64,000 nucleotides of DNA from Allobosea sp. CRIB-10. GTDB taxonomy: Bacteria; Pseudomonadota; Alphaproteobacteria; Rhizobiales; Beijerinckiaceae. Positions within the stretch are counted from its first letter, which is position 1. Every line of letters begins with the position of its first letter. Under the pieces are notes generated by a model. The model saw only the letters and a list, made by a program, of their open reading frames with translations. It had not been told where the DNA came from and did not search any database. Position numbers and translations under genes: made by a program. Shown here in pieces: positions 36,166 through 44,719 of this stretch. Location of the stretch: NCBI RefSeq assembly GCF_900112185.1, contig NZ_FOKP01000024.1, positions 39,901 through 103,900 of the forward strand, written 5' to 3'.

Positions 36166-36546
36166 CTATTTGCCCTTCGCCTTGAGCCATTTGTCGATGG
36201 TCACGATTTCCTTTTCCTGAGCCGCGACGATCTCCTCGGCCAGTTTTTTGGCTTCCGCATCCTTGCCGTTGGCGAGCTCGACCTTGGCCATGTCGATGGC
36301 GGCCTGGTGATGGCCCTTCATCTGCTTCATGAAATCGACATCGGCATCACCGGTATAAGGCGGCATTCCGCTCATCATCGTCATCATCGACTGCTTGTAG
36401 CCCTTTGTCGCCGCCGAATCCGAGCCCATCGGCTGCATCTTCATGTGCATGCCCGGGTCCATCGCCGGCTTCGAGGCAGGCTGCTGCGCGGAGGCTGTCG
36501 AGATGGCAAGCGCGGATGAAAAAGCGATCAAGCTGAGACGTGTCAT
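36166..36546 (-). CDS. Periplasmic DUF305 copper-associated protein
   Basis: A 126-residue protein from the ATG at 36546, with a signal peptide (MTRLSLIAFSSALAISTASA). The mature part is Met-rich (MDPGMHMKMQPMG, MMTMMSGMPP) and carries the DUF305 signature FMKQMKGHHQAAIDMAKVEL. Met- and His-rich periplasmic helical proteins of this family are thought to hold Cu(I). An upstream reading to 36783 overlaps the next gene and has no ribosome site near its start. Confidence 0.9.
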   Translation of the reverse strand: MTRLSLIAFSSALAISTASAQQPASKPAMDPGMHMKMQPMGSDSAATKGYKQSMMTMMSGMPPYTGDADVDFMKQMKGHHQAAIDMAKVELANGKDAEAKKLAEEIVAAQEKEIVTIDKWLKAKGK

Positions 36547-36605
36547 GCTGCTGGTTCCTTCGTTTGGATAAGGTCGTAGACCGATCTGCTGACGCTGAAA
36601 GGTTT

Positions 36606-36941
36606 TCAGGCGGCCATATTCCGGCAGCTTTCCGCGCAAGCGCGGCAAGCCTGGACGCAGGCGTCCATGTCCCCGAGGCGCTCGCATTCGCCGGCGCAGT
36701 CGGTGCAGATATCGGCGCACTCCGCGCAAAGATGCTTGTGATGCGGCGAGCCGATCAGCATCACATGGGCGGTGGCGCGGCATGTCTCAGAGCAGGCGAA
36801 CATCAGCTGGATGTGCTCGGGGCGAGCGTGATCGCCGCCGAGCTCCAGGCAATGACCGGCGCTCATTCCGAGGCAGGTCTGGTAGCAGCTCAAGCAGGCA
36901 TCGATGCAAGCCTGCATGCCCGGATCGGTGTGGTGATGCAT
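36606..36941 (-). CDS. Cys-rich four-helix-bundle copper storage protein (Csp-like)
   Basis: A 111-residue protein starting MHHHTDPGMQ behind GGGAGATC. About sixteen cysteines are spaced as CxxxC and CxxC along helices (ACIDACLSCYQTC, CSETC, CAECADICTDCAGEC, CVQACRACAESC), which is the Csp pattern in which a four-helix bundle is filled with Cu(I) thiolates. There is no signal peptide, so it is like cytosolic Csp3. It would buffer copper in the cell and is placed between DUF411 and DUF305 genes. Confidence 0.93.
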   Translation of the reverse strand: MHHHTDPGMQACIDACLSCYQTCLGMSAGHCLELGGDHARPEHIQLMFACSETCRATAHVMLIGSPHHKHLCAECADICTDCAGECERLGDMDACVQACRACAESCRNMAA

Positions 36942-37085
36942 GACGGATCTCCCAAAAGGATCATCTTGGAGAGACGCGGGGCGATACGGCCTGTTCCTGA
37001 CAGTTACGTTTTGCAACATTCGTGGGACGCAGCCCGCCTTCCCCGTCAACTCTGCGTGTCGTGCTCCCGCTGCGAGATGGCGCGC

Positions 37086-37538
37086 CTAATGCCTCGCGAA
37101 CAGGCGCGTCGAACCGTCGGAGGCGATCAGAAGCGTGTCGAACGCCTCAGCCGCCATCCCGGCGACTTCCATGCCGGGCGAGCCGACCGGCATCCCTAGG
37201 ACCGCGAGCCCCCGTCCGTCGGGCTTCTCCGACAACAGACGTCTTATGTCGGGCGCCGGAACGTGGCCTTCGATGAAATAGCCCTCGGCCAATGCGGTAT
37301 GGCAGGACTCGTAAACGCCCGGAACGCCGGCTCGGCTTTTGATCGCCGCCAGATCATCGAGCTCGACGACCTTGGCCGCGAACCCGGCCTTCTCGAGATG
37401 GCTCACCCAGGCCTTGCAGCAACTGCAAGCCGGCGTCCGATAGACGGTAAGGCGAATTGGAGGCTGTGCGGCGACAGCGCTCCCGACGGTCGATGTCATG
37501 GCAATCAGACCCGCACCGAACTGGCGGCGCGTCGCCAT
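37086..37538 (-). CDS. DUF411 metal-binding protein
   Basis: A 150-residue protein from the ATG at 37538 with a Tat-like or Sec signal (ATRRQFGAGLIAMTSTVGSA). The DUF411 core follows: YRTPACSCCKAWVSHLEKAG (CxCC copper-binding motif), GVPGVYESCHTALAEGYFIEGHVP and GLAVLGMPVGSPGMEV. Family members occur in copper and cytochrome oxidase contexts and bind copper. It overlaps no neighbour; the next upstream gene ends 29 bases before its start. Confidence 0.88.
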   Translation of the reverse strand: MATRRQFGAGLIAMTSTVGSAVAAQPPIRLTVYRTPACSCCKAWVSHLEKAGFAAKVVELDDLAAIKSRAGVPGVYESCHTALAEGYFIEGHVPAPDIRRLLSEKPDGRGLAVLGMPVGSPGMEVAGMAAEAFDTLLIASDGSTRLFARH

Positions 37539-37567
37539 CCCGCTCTTCTCTCCCAGAATGAACACGT

Positions 37568-37876
37568 TCAACCCTGATCCTCGCGCATGTCGTACGATGC
37601 ATGGCCCCCGACGCAGAGTCCTTTGACGCAGGTGACGATGATCACCTTATGCGACGTCGAGAAACAGTTGGCCTGGTAGGTCGCCGTTCCGTCTCGATCC
37701 GACAATTTATCGATCTTGGCGGTCGGGCAACCGGCCTCGACCAGCACCGAGGCCATGTTGCCGTCACTCGCCTCCGCATGGCTAGTGAGGGCAAGCGCGG
37801 TGGCACAAGAGAGTGCGCCGGCGACAAGCAGGGCTCGCCTCCGGCGCGCCCCGGAGCGCGTTTGAAGAGTCGTCAC
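37568..37876 (-). CDS. Small periplasmic hypothetical protein
   Basis: A 102-residue protein with a signal peptide (RRRALLVAGALSCATALALT, then SHAEA) and four mature-region cysteines (EAGCPTAK, ANCFSTSHK, VTCVKGLCVGG) that could form two disulfides. Family not recognised. Its start overlaps the CusF-like gene's stop by four bases, so it is translated with the copper genes. Confidence 0.65.
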   Translation of the reverse strand: MTTLQTRSGARRRRALLVAGALSCATALALTSHAEASDGNMASVLVEAGCPTAKIDKLSDRDGTATYQANCFSTSHKVIIVTCVKGLCVGGHASYDMREDQG

Positions 37877-38157
37877 TTCTGGATCTTCGTGACCGTGATC
37901 TGGCCGTTGACACGCTCGGCCGTGAACTTGACCTTGTCGCCAGGCTTGACGGTCTTGAGCATGGCCGGATCGGCCGCCTTGAACACCATCGTCATGCCCT
38001 CCATGTCGAGGTTCTTGATCGGGCCGTGGTCAAGCGTGATCTTGCCCTGCTCGGCGTCGATCTTCTTGACGGTGGCGCTGACCAGTGGGGCGTTCTGGGC
38101 CAAGACCGGACTGGCGAGCAGCGCGGTCAGGGCGAATGCGGAGAGAACGGTACGCAT
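37873..38157 (-). CDS. CusF-like periplasmic copper-binding protein
   Basis: A 94-residue protein from the ATG at 38157, which has AAGGAGATACACC upstream. Signal peptide MRTVLSAFALTALLASPVLA. The OB-fold copper site is readable in KITLDHGPIKNLDMEGMTMVF (His plus two Met; the Trp of E. coli CusF is Leu/Phe here). It would carry Cu(I)/Ag(I) to the efflux system. Confidence 0.92.
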   Translation of the reverse strand: MRTVLSAFALTALLASPVLAQNAPLVSATVKKIDAEQGKITLDHGPIKNLDMEGMTMVFKAADPAMLKTVKPGDKVKFTAERVNGQITVTKIQK

Positions 38158-38192
38158 GGTGTATCTCCTTGATGATCTGAAGGCGAACAACG

Positions 38193-38681
38193 TCACTTGA
38201 CGATGATCTTGCCGGTCATGCCGGCTTCGCGGTGGCCGGGAATGAGGCAGGAGAAGTCGAATTCCCCGGCCTTGGTGAACTGCCAGACGATCTCGCCGGT
38301 CTTCTTCGGCATCAGGCGCTTGGCGTTCGGGTCGTCATGCTCCATGTCGGGGTTCTTCTGCATCTCGATGGCGTGCTTGAGGTTCTCCTCCAGCGTGGCG
38401 AGAACGAGTTCGTGGTCGAGCTCGCCGTTGTTGCGCATTGCCAGCTTGATCTGCTCGCCGCGGCGCACCTCGATGCGGTCGGGGATGAAGGCCATCTTGC
38501 CATCCTTTTCGGTCATCGTGACCTGGATGAGACGCGCCGGCTTCTTGGGATCGCCAGGCTTGCCATAGGCCGTATCGTCACCGTGGCCGTGCCCGGCGCC
38601 ACCTGGGCCGGCGAGTGCCAGGGTCGCCGAGAACGCCAGGGCAGCAAGAGCGCTGAGTCCTATGATTCTGCTATGCATCAT
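38193..38681 (-). CDS. Cupredoxin (CopI/azurin-like) copper-resistance protein
   Basis: A 162-residue protein with a signal peptide (IIGLSALAALAFSATLALA). A type 1 copper site is visible: the first His in NGELDHELV and the loop FSCLIPGHREAGM (Cys, His, Met). The segment GPGGAGHGHGDDTAYG is Gly/His-rich. Similar cupredoxins accompany CopA-type multicopper oxidases and protect against copper in the periplasm. It lies between the multicopper oxidase and CusF genes. Confidence 0.92.
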   Translation of the reverse strand: MMHSRIIGLSALAALAFSATLALAGPGGAGHGHGDDTAYGKPGDPKKPARLIQVTMTEKDGKMAFIPDRIEVRRGEQIKLAMRNNGELDHELVLATLEENLKHAIEMQKNPDMEHDDPNAKRLMPKKTGEIVWQFTKAGEFDFSCLIPGHREAGMTGKIIVK

Positions 38682-38708
38682 GAAGAAGGTCCTCGTTGCG
38701 GATGGCTG

Positions 38709-40142
38709 TCAGTGATTGGAATGGCCGCCCGCCTTGGCGGGCACGGGTGTGCCGTCAGCGGCGAGCGTGGGCTTGCGCGGGTCCTTGACCTGCCAGTCGA
38801 CGGAATCGAGACCGCTGTCGGGGCCGGTCGTACGAGGCGCCTCTGCCAGCTTCTGGCCCTTGTATTCGAAAGCGACGGTGCCCTCGGGGTTTTTGAACGG
38901 TCCTGGGTCCTTGTAGTCGCCGGCGGCCAACCCCTCGCGCACCTTCACGACGGAGAACATCCCGCCCATCTCGACGGGACCGAACTGCGCATAGCCCGTC
39001 ATCATCGGCAGGGTGTTGGCGGGGCCCTGCATCTCCATCGACCCCATTTCGCCCATGCCGTTCGATCCCATCGGCATGTAACCGGGCGCGATCTTGGCGA
39101 TGCGCTTGGCGAGGTCCTTCTTGTTGACCCCGATATAGGTCTTCACCGAATGGCCCATGGCGTTCATCGTGTGATGCGATTTGTGGCAGTGGATCGCCCA
39201 GTCGCCGGGCTCGTCGGCGACGAAGTCGAAAGCCCGCATCTGGCCGACGGCGCAGTCGATCGAGACCTCCGGCCAGGCTGCGGCGGGATCGACCCAGCCG
39301 CCATCGGTGCACGACACCTTGAATTCATAGCCATGCATGTGGATCGGGTGGTTGGTCATCGTCAGGTTGCCGAAGCGGATGCGGACCTTGTCGTTCTTGG
39401 CGACGACGAGCGGGTCGATGCCGGGAAAGGCGCGGCTATTCCAGGTCCACAGGTTGAAATCGAGCATCGTGTTGACCTTCGGCACATAGGAGCCGGCCTC
39501 GATGTCGAAGGCGTTGAGCAGGAAGACGAAGTCGCGGTCGACGCGGCGGAAGGCCGGATCCTTCGGATGCACGACGAGGAATCCCATCATCCCCATCGCC
39601 ATCTGCACCATCTCGTCGGAATGAGGGTGGTACATGAAGGCTCCCGAGCGCCGCATCTGGAACTCGTAGACGAAGGTCTTTCCCGGTGGGATATGCGGCT
39701 GGGTCAGTCCGCCGACGCCGTCCATGCCGTTGGGCAAGCGCTGGCCGTGCCAATGCACGGCGGTATTCTCGGGCAGTTTGTTGGTCACGAAGATGCGGAC
39801 GTTGTCGCCCTCGACCGCCTCGATGGTCGGCCCCGGAGACTGGCCGTTATAGCCCCACAGATGTGCCTTCATGCCGGGCGCGATCTCGCGGATCACCGGC
39901 TCGGCGACGAGATGGAACTCCTTCCAGTCGCCATTCATCCGCCAGGGTAGCGACCAGCCGTTTAACGTCACCACCGGTTGATAATCGACGCCGGTGGTCG
40001 GGGCCTTGGGAATTTGCGTCTCCGAGCTTCTGGTCGAGGCAGCCTCGGGAATGCTGGCTGCTTGCGCCCGTCCCGTGACGAGGCCTCCGGCTGCGACGAC
40101 GAAGCCCGACGCTCCGACGAACCCTCTGCGCGATAGCGTCAT
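38709..40142 (-). CDS. Tat-exported multicopper oxidase (CopA/CueO-like)
   Basis: A 477-residue oxidase with a twin-arginine signal (LSRRGFVGASG). All four copper-binding blocks are present: HWHGQRL, FMYHPHSDE, NHPIHMHGYEF and DWAIHCHKSHHTMNAMGH. A Met-rich segment near residue 375 (MPMGSNGMGEMGSMEMQG) resembles those of CueO/CopA that bind Cu(I). It oxidises periplasmic Cu(I) to Cu(II). It follows the outer-membrane factor gene and precedes the cupredoxin. Confidence 0.94.
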   Translation of the reverse strand: MTLSRRGFVGASGFVVAAGGLVTGRAQAASIPEAASTRSSETQIPKAPTTGVDYQPVVTLNGWSLPWRMNGDWKEFHLVAEPVIREIAPGMKAHLWGYNGQSPGPTIEAVEGDNVRIFVTNKLPENTAVHWHGQRLPNGMDGVGGLTQPHIPPGKTFVYEFQMRRSGAFMYHPHSDEMVQMAMGMMGFLVVHPKDPAFRRVDRDFVFLLNAFDIEAGSYVPKVNTMLDFNLWTWNSRAFPGIDPLVVAKNDKVRIRFGNLTMTNHPIHMHGYEFKVSCTDGGWVDPAAAWPEVSIDCAVGQMRAFDFVADEPGDWAIHCHKSHHTMNAMGHSVKTYIGVNKKDLAKRIAKIAPGYMPMGSNGMGEMGSMEMQGPANTLPMMTGYAQFGPVEMGGMFSVVKVREGLAAGDYKDPGPFKNPEGTVAFEYKGQKLAEAPRTTGPDSGLDSVDWQVKDPRKPTLAADGTPVPAKAGGHSNH

Positions 40143-40163
40143 GTCAGTCTCCTATCGGGTTCA

Positions 40164-41642
40164 TCAATGCGCCGCAGCGGCGCCGCCGGCGTCGGCCACG
40201 GCAGCGCCGCCCGACGAGGCCGAGCCTCCGACGCCACCGCCGATGACGGCGTGTTTCAGATCGACCGTCGCGATCCAGAAATCGCGGCGGGCCTCGACCG
40301 CCTGGGCGTTGCTGAGGATGCGGGCGCGCGCATCGACGATCAGCGTCGTCACGTCGATCAGCATGCCGCTGTACTGCAGCAGAGACTCGTCCTGGATGAC
40401 CTTGCGAAGGGGAAGTACCTGGTTCTGGTAATGCCGGGCGATGTCATAGGTGCCGCGATAGCCGGTATAGGCCTCGCGCGCTTCCGAGCGAACGTTGACC
40501 GCCTTCTCCGCCAGCCGGTTGGCTCCGGCCAGATAGGTCTGCTCGGCCGCCGCGACTTTCGACTGCCCGAAATCGAAGAGCGGGATCTCGAATTCGAGTT
40601 CGAGCGTGCGCGTTCTTTTCGTTTCGCGATCGAGCGTGGCGTCGCCATCGTCTGCAACGCCGATCGATTTGCCGCGGTCGTAGGTGGTGCGGCCGAGCAG
40701 GTCGACGTCGTTGACGAAACGTGTCGCTTGGGTGAGGCCGAGCGTCTTGGCGAGCTTGTCGAGGTCGCCTCGCGCGATCTGAAGGTCGAGCCGCTTCTTG
40801 AGAGCCTGCGCCTCGATCTCCTTCGCCGATTGCAGGCGAGCCGGCAGCGCCGGGAGGCTTGACGGAAGCCGTAGCGCGGCATCCTTACCCCAGAGACCGA
40901 GCAGGCGCACCAGGCGCTCGCGCTCGATCTTCTGTTGCAGTTTCGCTTTGGCGAGCTGCGCCGTTGTCTCTGCATAGAGCGCGTGCTCGCGCGCCTGCTC
41001 CAGCTTGTTCATGCCGCCGGACTCACCCAGCCGCTTGATCAGCTCCGAGGTCGCCTCCGAGGTCGCGACTGCCTGCTGCAAATAGCCGGCCTGCTGGTTG
41101 GCGGCCACGGTCCGGTAGAACTGCCGGCGCGTATCGGCGGCAAGCTTGAATGTGGCTTCCGCCGCCTTGAGCTGCGCGCTGCGGAACGTGTCGGCGGCGA
41201 TCTCGCGTCGCGCCGGCAAGGTCGCGAGCGCGAACAGGCTGGCCACAACAGTGCGCTCGATCTCCGTCTCGAGCCGCCCGGTCAGACGCGAGACCGCGAA
41301 CCTCGGATTGGGCGGCAGACTCGCCGCCACCATCTGGGCCTCGGCAAGGCCGAGGTCGTTATACGATGCCTGCAGGCCGCGATTGTTCAGCAGGGCGATC
41401 TGCACGGCCGCATCGGCTGAAACCGCACCCTTCAGCAGCTTTTCGACGCGGGACTGTGCGGAGATCGCGTCGGCCTCGTTGCTTATCTTGACGGCATCCT
41501 TGTCGAGCTCGGACAGCGCTAGGAACTGCGCCGTGCCGACACCGCCATCAGGCGAGAAGGACGCGCAGCCGCCAAGAGCGGCGGTCAGAGCGACGAGCGA
41601 GAGGGCGTGCCGGATGCCCGAGAATTTGATCGAAACGGTCAC
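40164..41642 (-). CDS. TolC-family outer-membrane efflux lipoprotein
   Basis: A 492-residue protein starting at GTG 41642. A lipobox (LTAALGGC, Cys near residue 26) precedes two repeats of long helical TolC-like sequence (AQLAKAKLQQKIERERLVRL; KVAAAEQTYLAGANRLAEKA). An Ala/Gly-rich tail ends it (GGGVGGSASSGGAAVADAGG). It could act as the outer-membrane channel for CusAB, which lacks one nearby. It starts two bases after the stop of the small lipoprotein gene. Confidence 0.9.
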   Translation of the reverse strand: MTVSIKFSGIRHALSLVALTAALGGCASFSPDGGVGTAQFLALSELDKDAVKISNEADAISAQSRVEKLLKGAVSADAAVQIALLNNRGLQASYNDLGLAEAQMVAASLPPNPRFAVSRLTGRLETEIERTVVASLFALATLPARREIAADTFRSAQLKAAEATFKLAADTRRQFYRTVAANQQAGYLQQAVATSEATSELIKRLGESGGMNKLEQAREHALYAETTAQLAKAKLQQKIERERLVRLLGLWGKDAALRLPSSLPALPARLQSAKEIEAQALKKRLDLQIARGDLDKLAKTLGLTQATRFVNDVDLLGRTTYDRGKSIGVADDGDATLDRETKRTRTLELEFEIPLFDFGQSKVAAAEQTYLAGANRLAEKAVNVRSEAREAYTGYRGTYDIARHYQNQVLPLRKVIQDESLLQYSGMLIDVTTLIVDARARILSNAQAVEARRDFWIATVDLKHAVIGGGVGGSASSGGAAVADAGGAAAAH

Positions 41643-41643
41643 G

Positions 41644-41913
41644 TCAATTCCCCTTCGGCGTGACTTGACGGTTCAGCTCTTCCCAGCCTTTTGGCTCGAC
41701 CGGCCGGAAGGTTTTCACGCCCCCCGTCACAGGCTGATAGGCGAGAGCGGGAACGCGTACCGAGGCGTCGGCCGGGCTTGGACCCGTCGCGATCACCGGA
41801 GGCGCGACGCAGGCGCCCAGCAGGGCTCCGGCGGCGACCAGCGCGACCAGCGGCCGAACGCGCACGAGGAAGCATAAACCTCGGGATTGGAGAACGGCAG
41901 GCAAGAATGGCAT
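41644..41913 (-). CDS. Small lipoprotein heading the copper operon
   Basis: An 89-residue protein with a hydrophobic N-terminal segment and lipobox (LVAAGALLGAC). The mature part is Pro-rich with no recognised domain. It ends one base before the GTG of the outer-membrane factor gene (TGACGTG). As the first gene after the 41980 motif it marks the promoter end of the operon that runs to 34864. Confidence 0.6.
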   Translation of the reverse strand: MPFLPAVLQSRGLCFLVRVRPLVALVAAGALLGACVAPPVIATGPSPADASVRVPALAYQPVTGGVKTFRPVEPKGWEELNRQVTPKGN

Positions 41914-41979
41914 CGGCGACGGTCATTTCCGCTCGTGAATCGGGCTGATCTGAAGCTACCCGATGCGGCCGGAACCGTG

Positions 41980-41996
41980 TGTTACATCGTGTTTCA
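41980..41996 (-). promoter_or_regulatory. TGTTAC-N5-GTTTCA motif upstream of the copper operon
   Basis: A 17-bp imperfect palindrome (TGWWAC-N5-GTWWCA) 67 bases before the lipoprotein start. The same TGTTAC-N5-GTTTCA occurs at 44597-44613 before the response-regulator gene, in the same orientation. It is a candidate binding site for that regulator. Confidence 0.55.
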
Positions 41997-42022
41997 ACGG
42001 TTCGCAGAGCGCGGGGCCGAGG

Positions 42023-42427
42023 CTACTTGACTGCTTTGCCGCCGAGCGCACGATAAAGCGTCTCGACGCCCTCGCTGTAGGTCGCGGTTGGAAATTGATC
42101 GCAGAATGCCCGGACGAACGCGATCTGCGCGGCAACGGGAAAGCTCTCGGGCGTGAGTGAGAGGCCATCATCGACACCGGCGGGCGCAGTCAGCAGGATG
42201 CCGCTCATGTAGCCCTGCCCCCACGCGAAATATTCCCGCTCTTCGAGGGGCCTGTCGGCGATGGCCGACGTGAACCGCGAGCACGACGCCGTCCCCGTAC
42301 CGACGATCGCAACGGTTTGCGACATCGCACCCGAGGCAGCGACCCACGTCGCGATTGCCATGGCGACCGACAGGTTCCTACGGCGCGCCGCAGTGGCAAC
42401 GAAAGGGCCTTCTTCCGCCATCGTCAC
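42023..42427 (-). CDS. Exported hypothetical protein after the sensor kinase
   Basis: A 134-residue protein with a GTG start overlapping the kinase stop (GTGA). A hydrophobic stretch (LSVAMAIATWVAASGAMSQ) gives a likely signal peptide. The mature part has two cysteines (ASCSRFTS, RAFCDQFP) and the segment YFAWGQGYMSGIL, the pattern of small periplasmic Rap1a/HdeA-like proteins; not a firm assignment. Coupling to the two-component genes suggests co-regulation. Confidence 0.65.
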   Translation of the reverse strand: MTMAEEGPFVATAARRRNLSVAMAIATWVAASGAMSQTVAIVGTGTASCSRFTSAIADRPLEEREYFAWGQGYMSGILLTAPAGVDDGLSLTPESFPVAAQIAFVRAFCDQFPTATYSEGVETLYRALGGKAVK

Positions 42428-43764
42428 GGGTCGATGCCAGCCGGCAGTCGGACGGTGGCTCTCAGGCCACGTGGATGTCGGTTGTGAAGCTCGACATCGC
42501 CGCCGTGGCCGCGCAGTACCGTTCTCGCGATCGTCAGGCCTAGGCCGACACCACCTGTTTCGCGGCTGCGGGAGGTCTCGATGCGCCAGAATGGGGCGAA
42601 GACCGCCTCAAGTTGATCCTGCGGAATACCCGGGCCATCGTCCTCGATTACAACGGAGACGTCGCCGTCCTTGATGTCGAGTGTGATGTCAGCGTGCCTG
42701 CCGTATCGCACCGCGTTCCAGATCAGGTTGGTGAAAGCCCTTTTCAAGGACAGGTGGCGACCGCTGACGCGCAGTCGCGGAGGAGCAACGAGCGCAACTG
42801 TGCGACCGGCATCGACGAAGTCGTCCTTGATCGTCTCCAGAAGAGCGGAAAGGTCGAAATCCCGAACGGGTTCGCTGACCTGCTCGCCGCGCAAGAACAT
42901 CAAGCTCGCATCGAGCATCGCCTCCATCTCGTCGAGATCGGCTTCGATCTCAGGGACCGACGCGTGGCCGTCAAGCTCCGCAGCGCGCAGCCGCAGGCGA
43001 GTCAGTGGTGTCTTGAGGTCGTGCGAGACGGCGGCAAGCGTCTGCGTTCTATCGTCGATCAGACGCTTGATGCGGCGCTGCATGTCGTTGAACGCCTCCG
43101 CCAGGTCGCGCACCTCCTTGGGGCCCTCAACGCGAACCTCGGCGACCTGGTTGCCAACGAAGGTCTGCCGGGCGGCGTCGCCGAACATGCGCAAGGGGCG
43201 CGTGAGCCAGCGCACCATCAGGACGGAGACTAGGACCACGCCAAGCGCCATCAACGTCGTCGAGAAGAAGATGCCATGGCCCGTACCGTGGGGGCCGCTG
43301 AGCCGCGTGACGCTGAAGTTGACCCACCCGCCATCGGTTGCCTTGATCGACACCTGGATCTGATGCGGATCGACGCCAGGCCCGCCCATAGCGCGTGGCG
43401 CGGCAACGATGAGGCCCTGGCTGACTAGTTCGGGGGCCATCGCCACGAGGCGATTTCGTAGGGTGGCGAGAGTTGGATCGTCATCGGAGTTGGGCGCCGT
43501 GAGGCCGACCGTGCTCCAGTGGACTTCAATCGGGCCGCCGGACAGGGAATGGGCGATTCCATCGCGCTCATCGACCGGCAGCGCGAGGATGGCACGCTTG
43601 ATCGAGACGAGCCGTTCCGCGAGCCGATTCTCGTTGGTCAGGTCGATCTCCGAACGCAGCCCGACCTGATAGGTCCACAGGCTGAGAATATGAAAGACGC
43701 CGAGTCCGAGCAAAAGCACGATGATGGTGCGGGACTGGATCGTGTCGGGCCAGAAGCGCTTCAT
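42424..43764 (-). CDS. Sensor histidine kinase of a copper-linked two-component system
   Basis: A 446-residue membrane kinase: TM1 at about 13-32, a periplasmic domain of about 130 residues, TM2 at about 162-182, HAMP, H-box AAVSHDLKTPLTRLRLR, N-box LIWNAVRYG, and G-boxes EDDGPGIP and GGVGLGLTIAR. EnvZ-like layout. Its start overlaps the response-regulator stop (ATGA). The copper operon lies immediately downstream in the same direction, so copper or envelope stress is the likely signal; the sequence does not show it. Confidence 0.9.
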   Translation of the reverse strand: MKRFWPDTIQSRTIIVLLLGLGVFHILSLWTYQVGLRSEIDLTNENRLAERLVSIKRAILALPVDERDGIAHSLSGGPIEVHWSTVGLTAPNSDDDPTLATLRNRLVAMAPELVSQGLIVAAPRAMGGPGVDPHQIQVSIKATDGGWVNFSVTRLSGPHGTGHGIFFSTTLMALGVVLVSVLMVRWLTRPLRMFGDAARQTFVGNQVAEVRVEGPKEVRDLAEAFNDMQRRIKRLIDDRTQTLAAVSHDLKTPLTRLRLRAAELDGHASVPEIEADLDEMEAMLDASLMFLRGEQVSEPVRDFDLSALLETIKDDFVDAGRTVALVAPPRLRVSGRHLSLKRAFTNLIWNAVRYGRHADITLDIKDGDVSVVIEDDGPGIPQDQLEAVFAPFWRIETSRSRETGGVGLGLTIARTVLRGHGGDVELHNRHPRGLRATVRLPAGIDP

Positions 43765-44552
43765 TGCCGCTCGACGCCCGGCATGAACATGTAGCCGGTG
43801 CCGCGGATGGTTTTGATCATCGGCGCGCCCTCGGGATCGACCTCGATCTTCCGGCGGAGGCGGCTGATCTGCACGTCGACGACCCGATCGAACCCTGTCG
43901 CGACGCGGTTCTTGGCGAGGTCGAGCAGATGGTCGCGGCTGAGGATCTTGCCCGGCGCCTCCACGAGCGCCCTCAGCATATCGAACTCCCCGGTACTCAG
44001 GTCGACGACCGCGCCGTGCGGATCAAGCAGTTCCCGCCTGACAACGTCGAGAGTCCAGCCCGCGAACACGAAGCCACGCGCGGGCGTGAGGCTGTTCGTA
44101 GCCCCGTTCACGCGCATGCGCCGCATGATGGCGTTGATTCTCGCGACGAGCTCGCGCGGACTGAACGGCTTGGAGAGATAGTCGTCGGCGCCGATATCGA
44201 GCCCCGCAATGCGGTCGCTTTCTTCGCCGCGCGCCGTCAGCATGATGATCGGAATGAGCGAATCCTTCCGAAGCTCGCGGCAGAGGTCGAATCCCGACGA
44301 TCCGGGAAGCATGACGTCGAGTACGACGAGATCGATCGAGGTCGAGGCGAGCAACTGCTTCATCTCGTCGCCATTAGCGGCGCCGGTGACGCGGTAACCG
44401 CTCGCCCGTAGGAGGCGCGCGACCAGCAGCCGGATCTGACGGTCGTCATCGACCACTAGGACGTGCGATTCCCGAGCCTCAGCGGTTGGCTCGCTCGGGC
44501 TGGAAGTACCGGGGTTAGACAAAGGCGTGCCCACTTTCGGTCTCGAGCCCAA
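43761..44552 (-). CDS. OmpR-family response regulator
   Basis: Up to 263 residues. Receiver domain: VLVVDDDRQIR, phosphorylation site LVVLDVMLPG, Lys in YLSKPFSPREL. C-terminal OmpR-type winged helix: DLSTGEFDMLRALVEAPGKI, VVDVQISRLRRKIEVDPEG, IKTIRGTGYMF. The upstream start at 44552 is a TTG; a GTG at 44534 is also possible, and the first 28 residues are poorly conserved. First gene of the operon regulator-kinase-exported protein. The motif at 44597 suggests autoregulation. Confidence 0.9.
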   Translation of the reverse strand: MGSRPKVGTPLSNPGTSSPSEPTAEARESHVLVVDDDRQIRLLVARLLRASGYRVTGAANGDEMKQLLASTSIDLVVLDVMLPGSSGFDLCRELRKDSLIPIIMLTARGEESDRIAGLDIGADDYLSKPFSPRELVARINAIMRRMRVNGATNSLTPARGFVFAGWTLDVVRRELLDPHGAVVDLSTGEFDMLRALVEAPGKILSRDHLLDLAKNRVATGFDRVVDVQISRLRRKIEVDPEGAPMIKTIRGTGYMFMPGVERQ

Positions 44553-44596
44553 ACTTGCACCAGCTATCCGGTCTAGCGGAATTGCAGACCGCGCAC

Positions 44597-44613
44597 TGTT
44601 ACGAATCGTTTCA
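44597..44613 (-). promoter_or_regulatory. TGTTAC-N5-GTTTCA motif upstream of the response-regulator gene
   Basis: The second copy of the 17-bp motif at 41980-41996, 45 bases before the annotated start. It lies in the 167-base gap between the regulator and the DsbA-like gene, which otherwise holds nothing I recognise. Confidence 0.55.
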
Positions 44614-44719
44614 GGCGGCGCAGACAGGCAAAGCGGGACCTCAGCGTAATCCGTTTGCGGCCCGGTTCGACCACGACAGCTTGCGACCCGTGTTCACTGG
44701 GCCGTAGGCAGCGACTAGC

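Noticed and set aside
38232..39950. 572-codon plus-strand frame
   Set aside because: Antisense of the multicopper oxidase and cupredoxin genes, both with complete copper-binding motifs.
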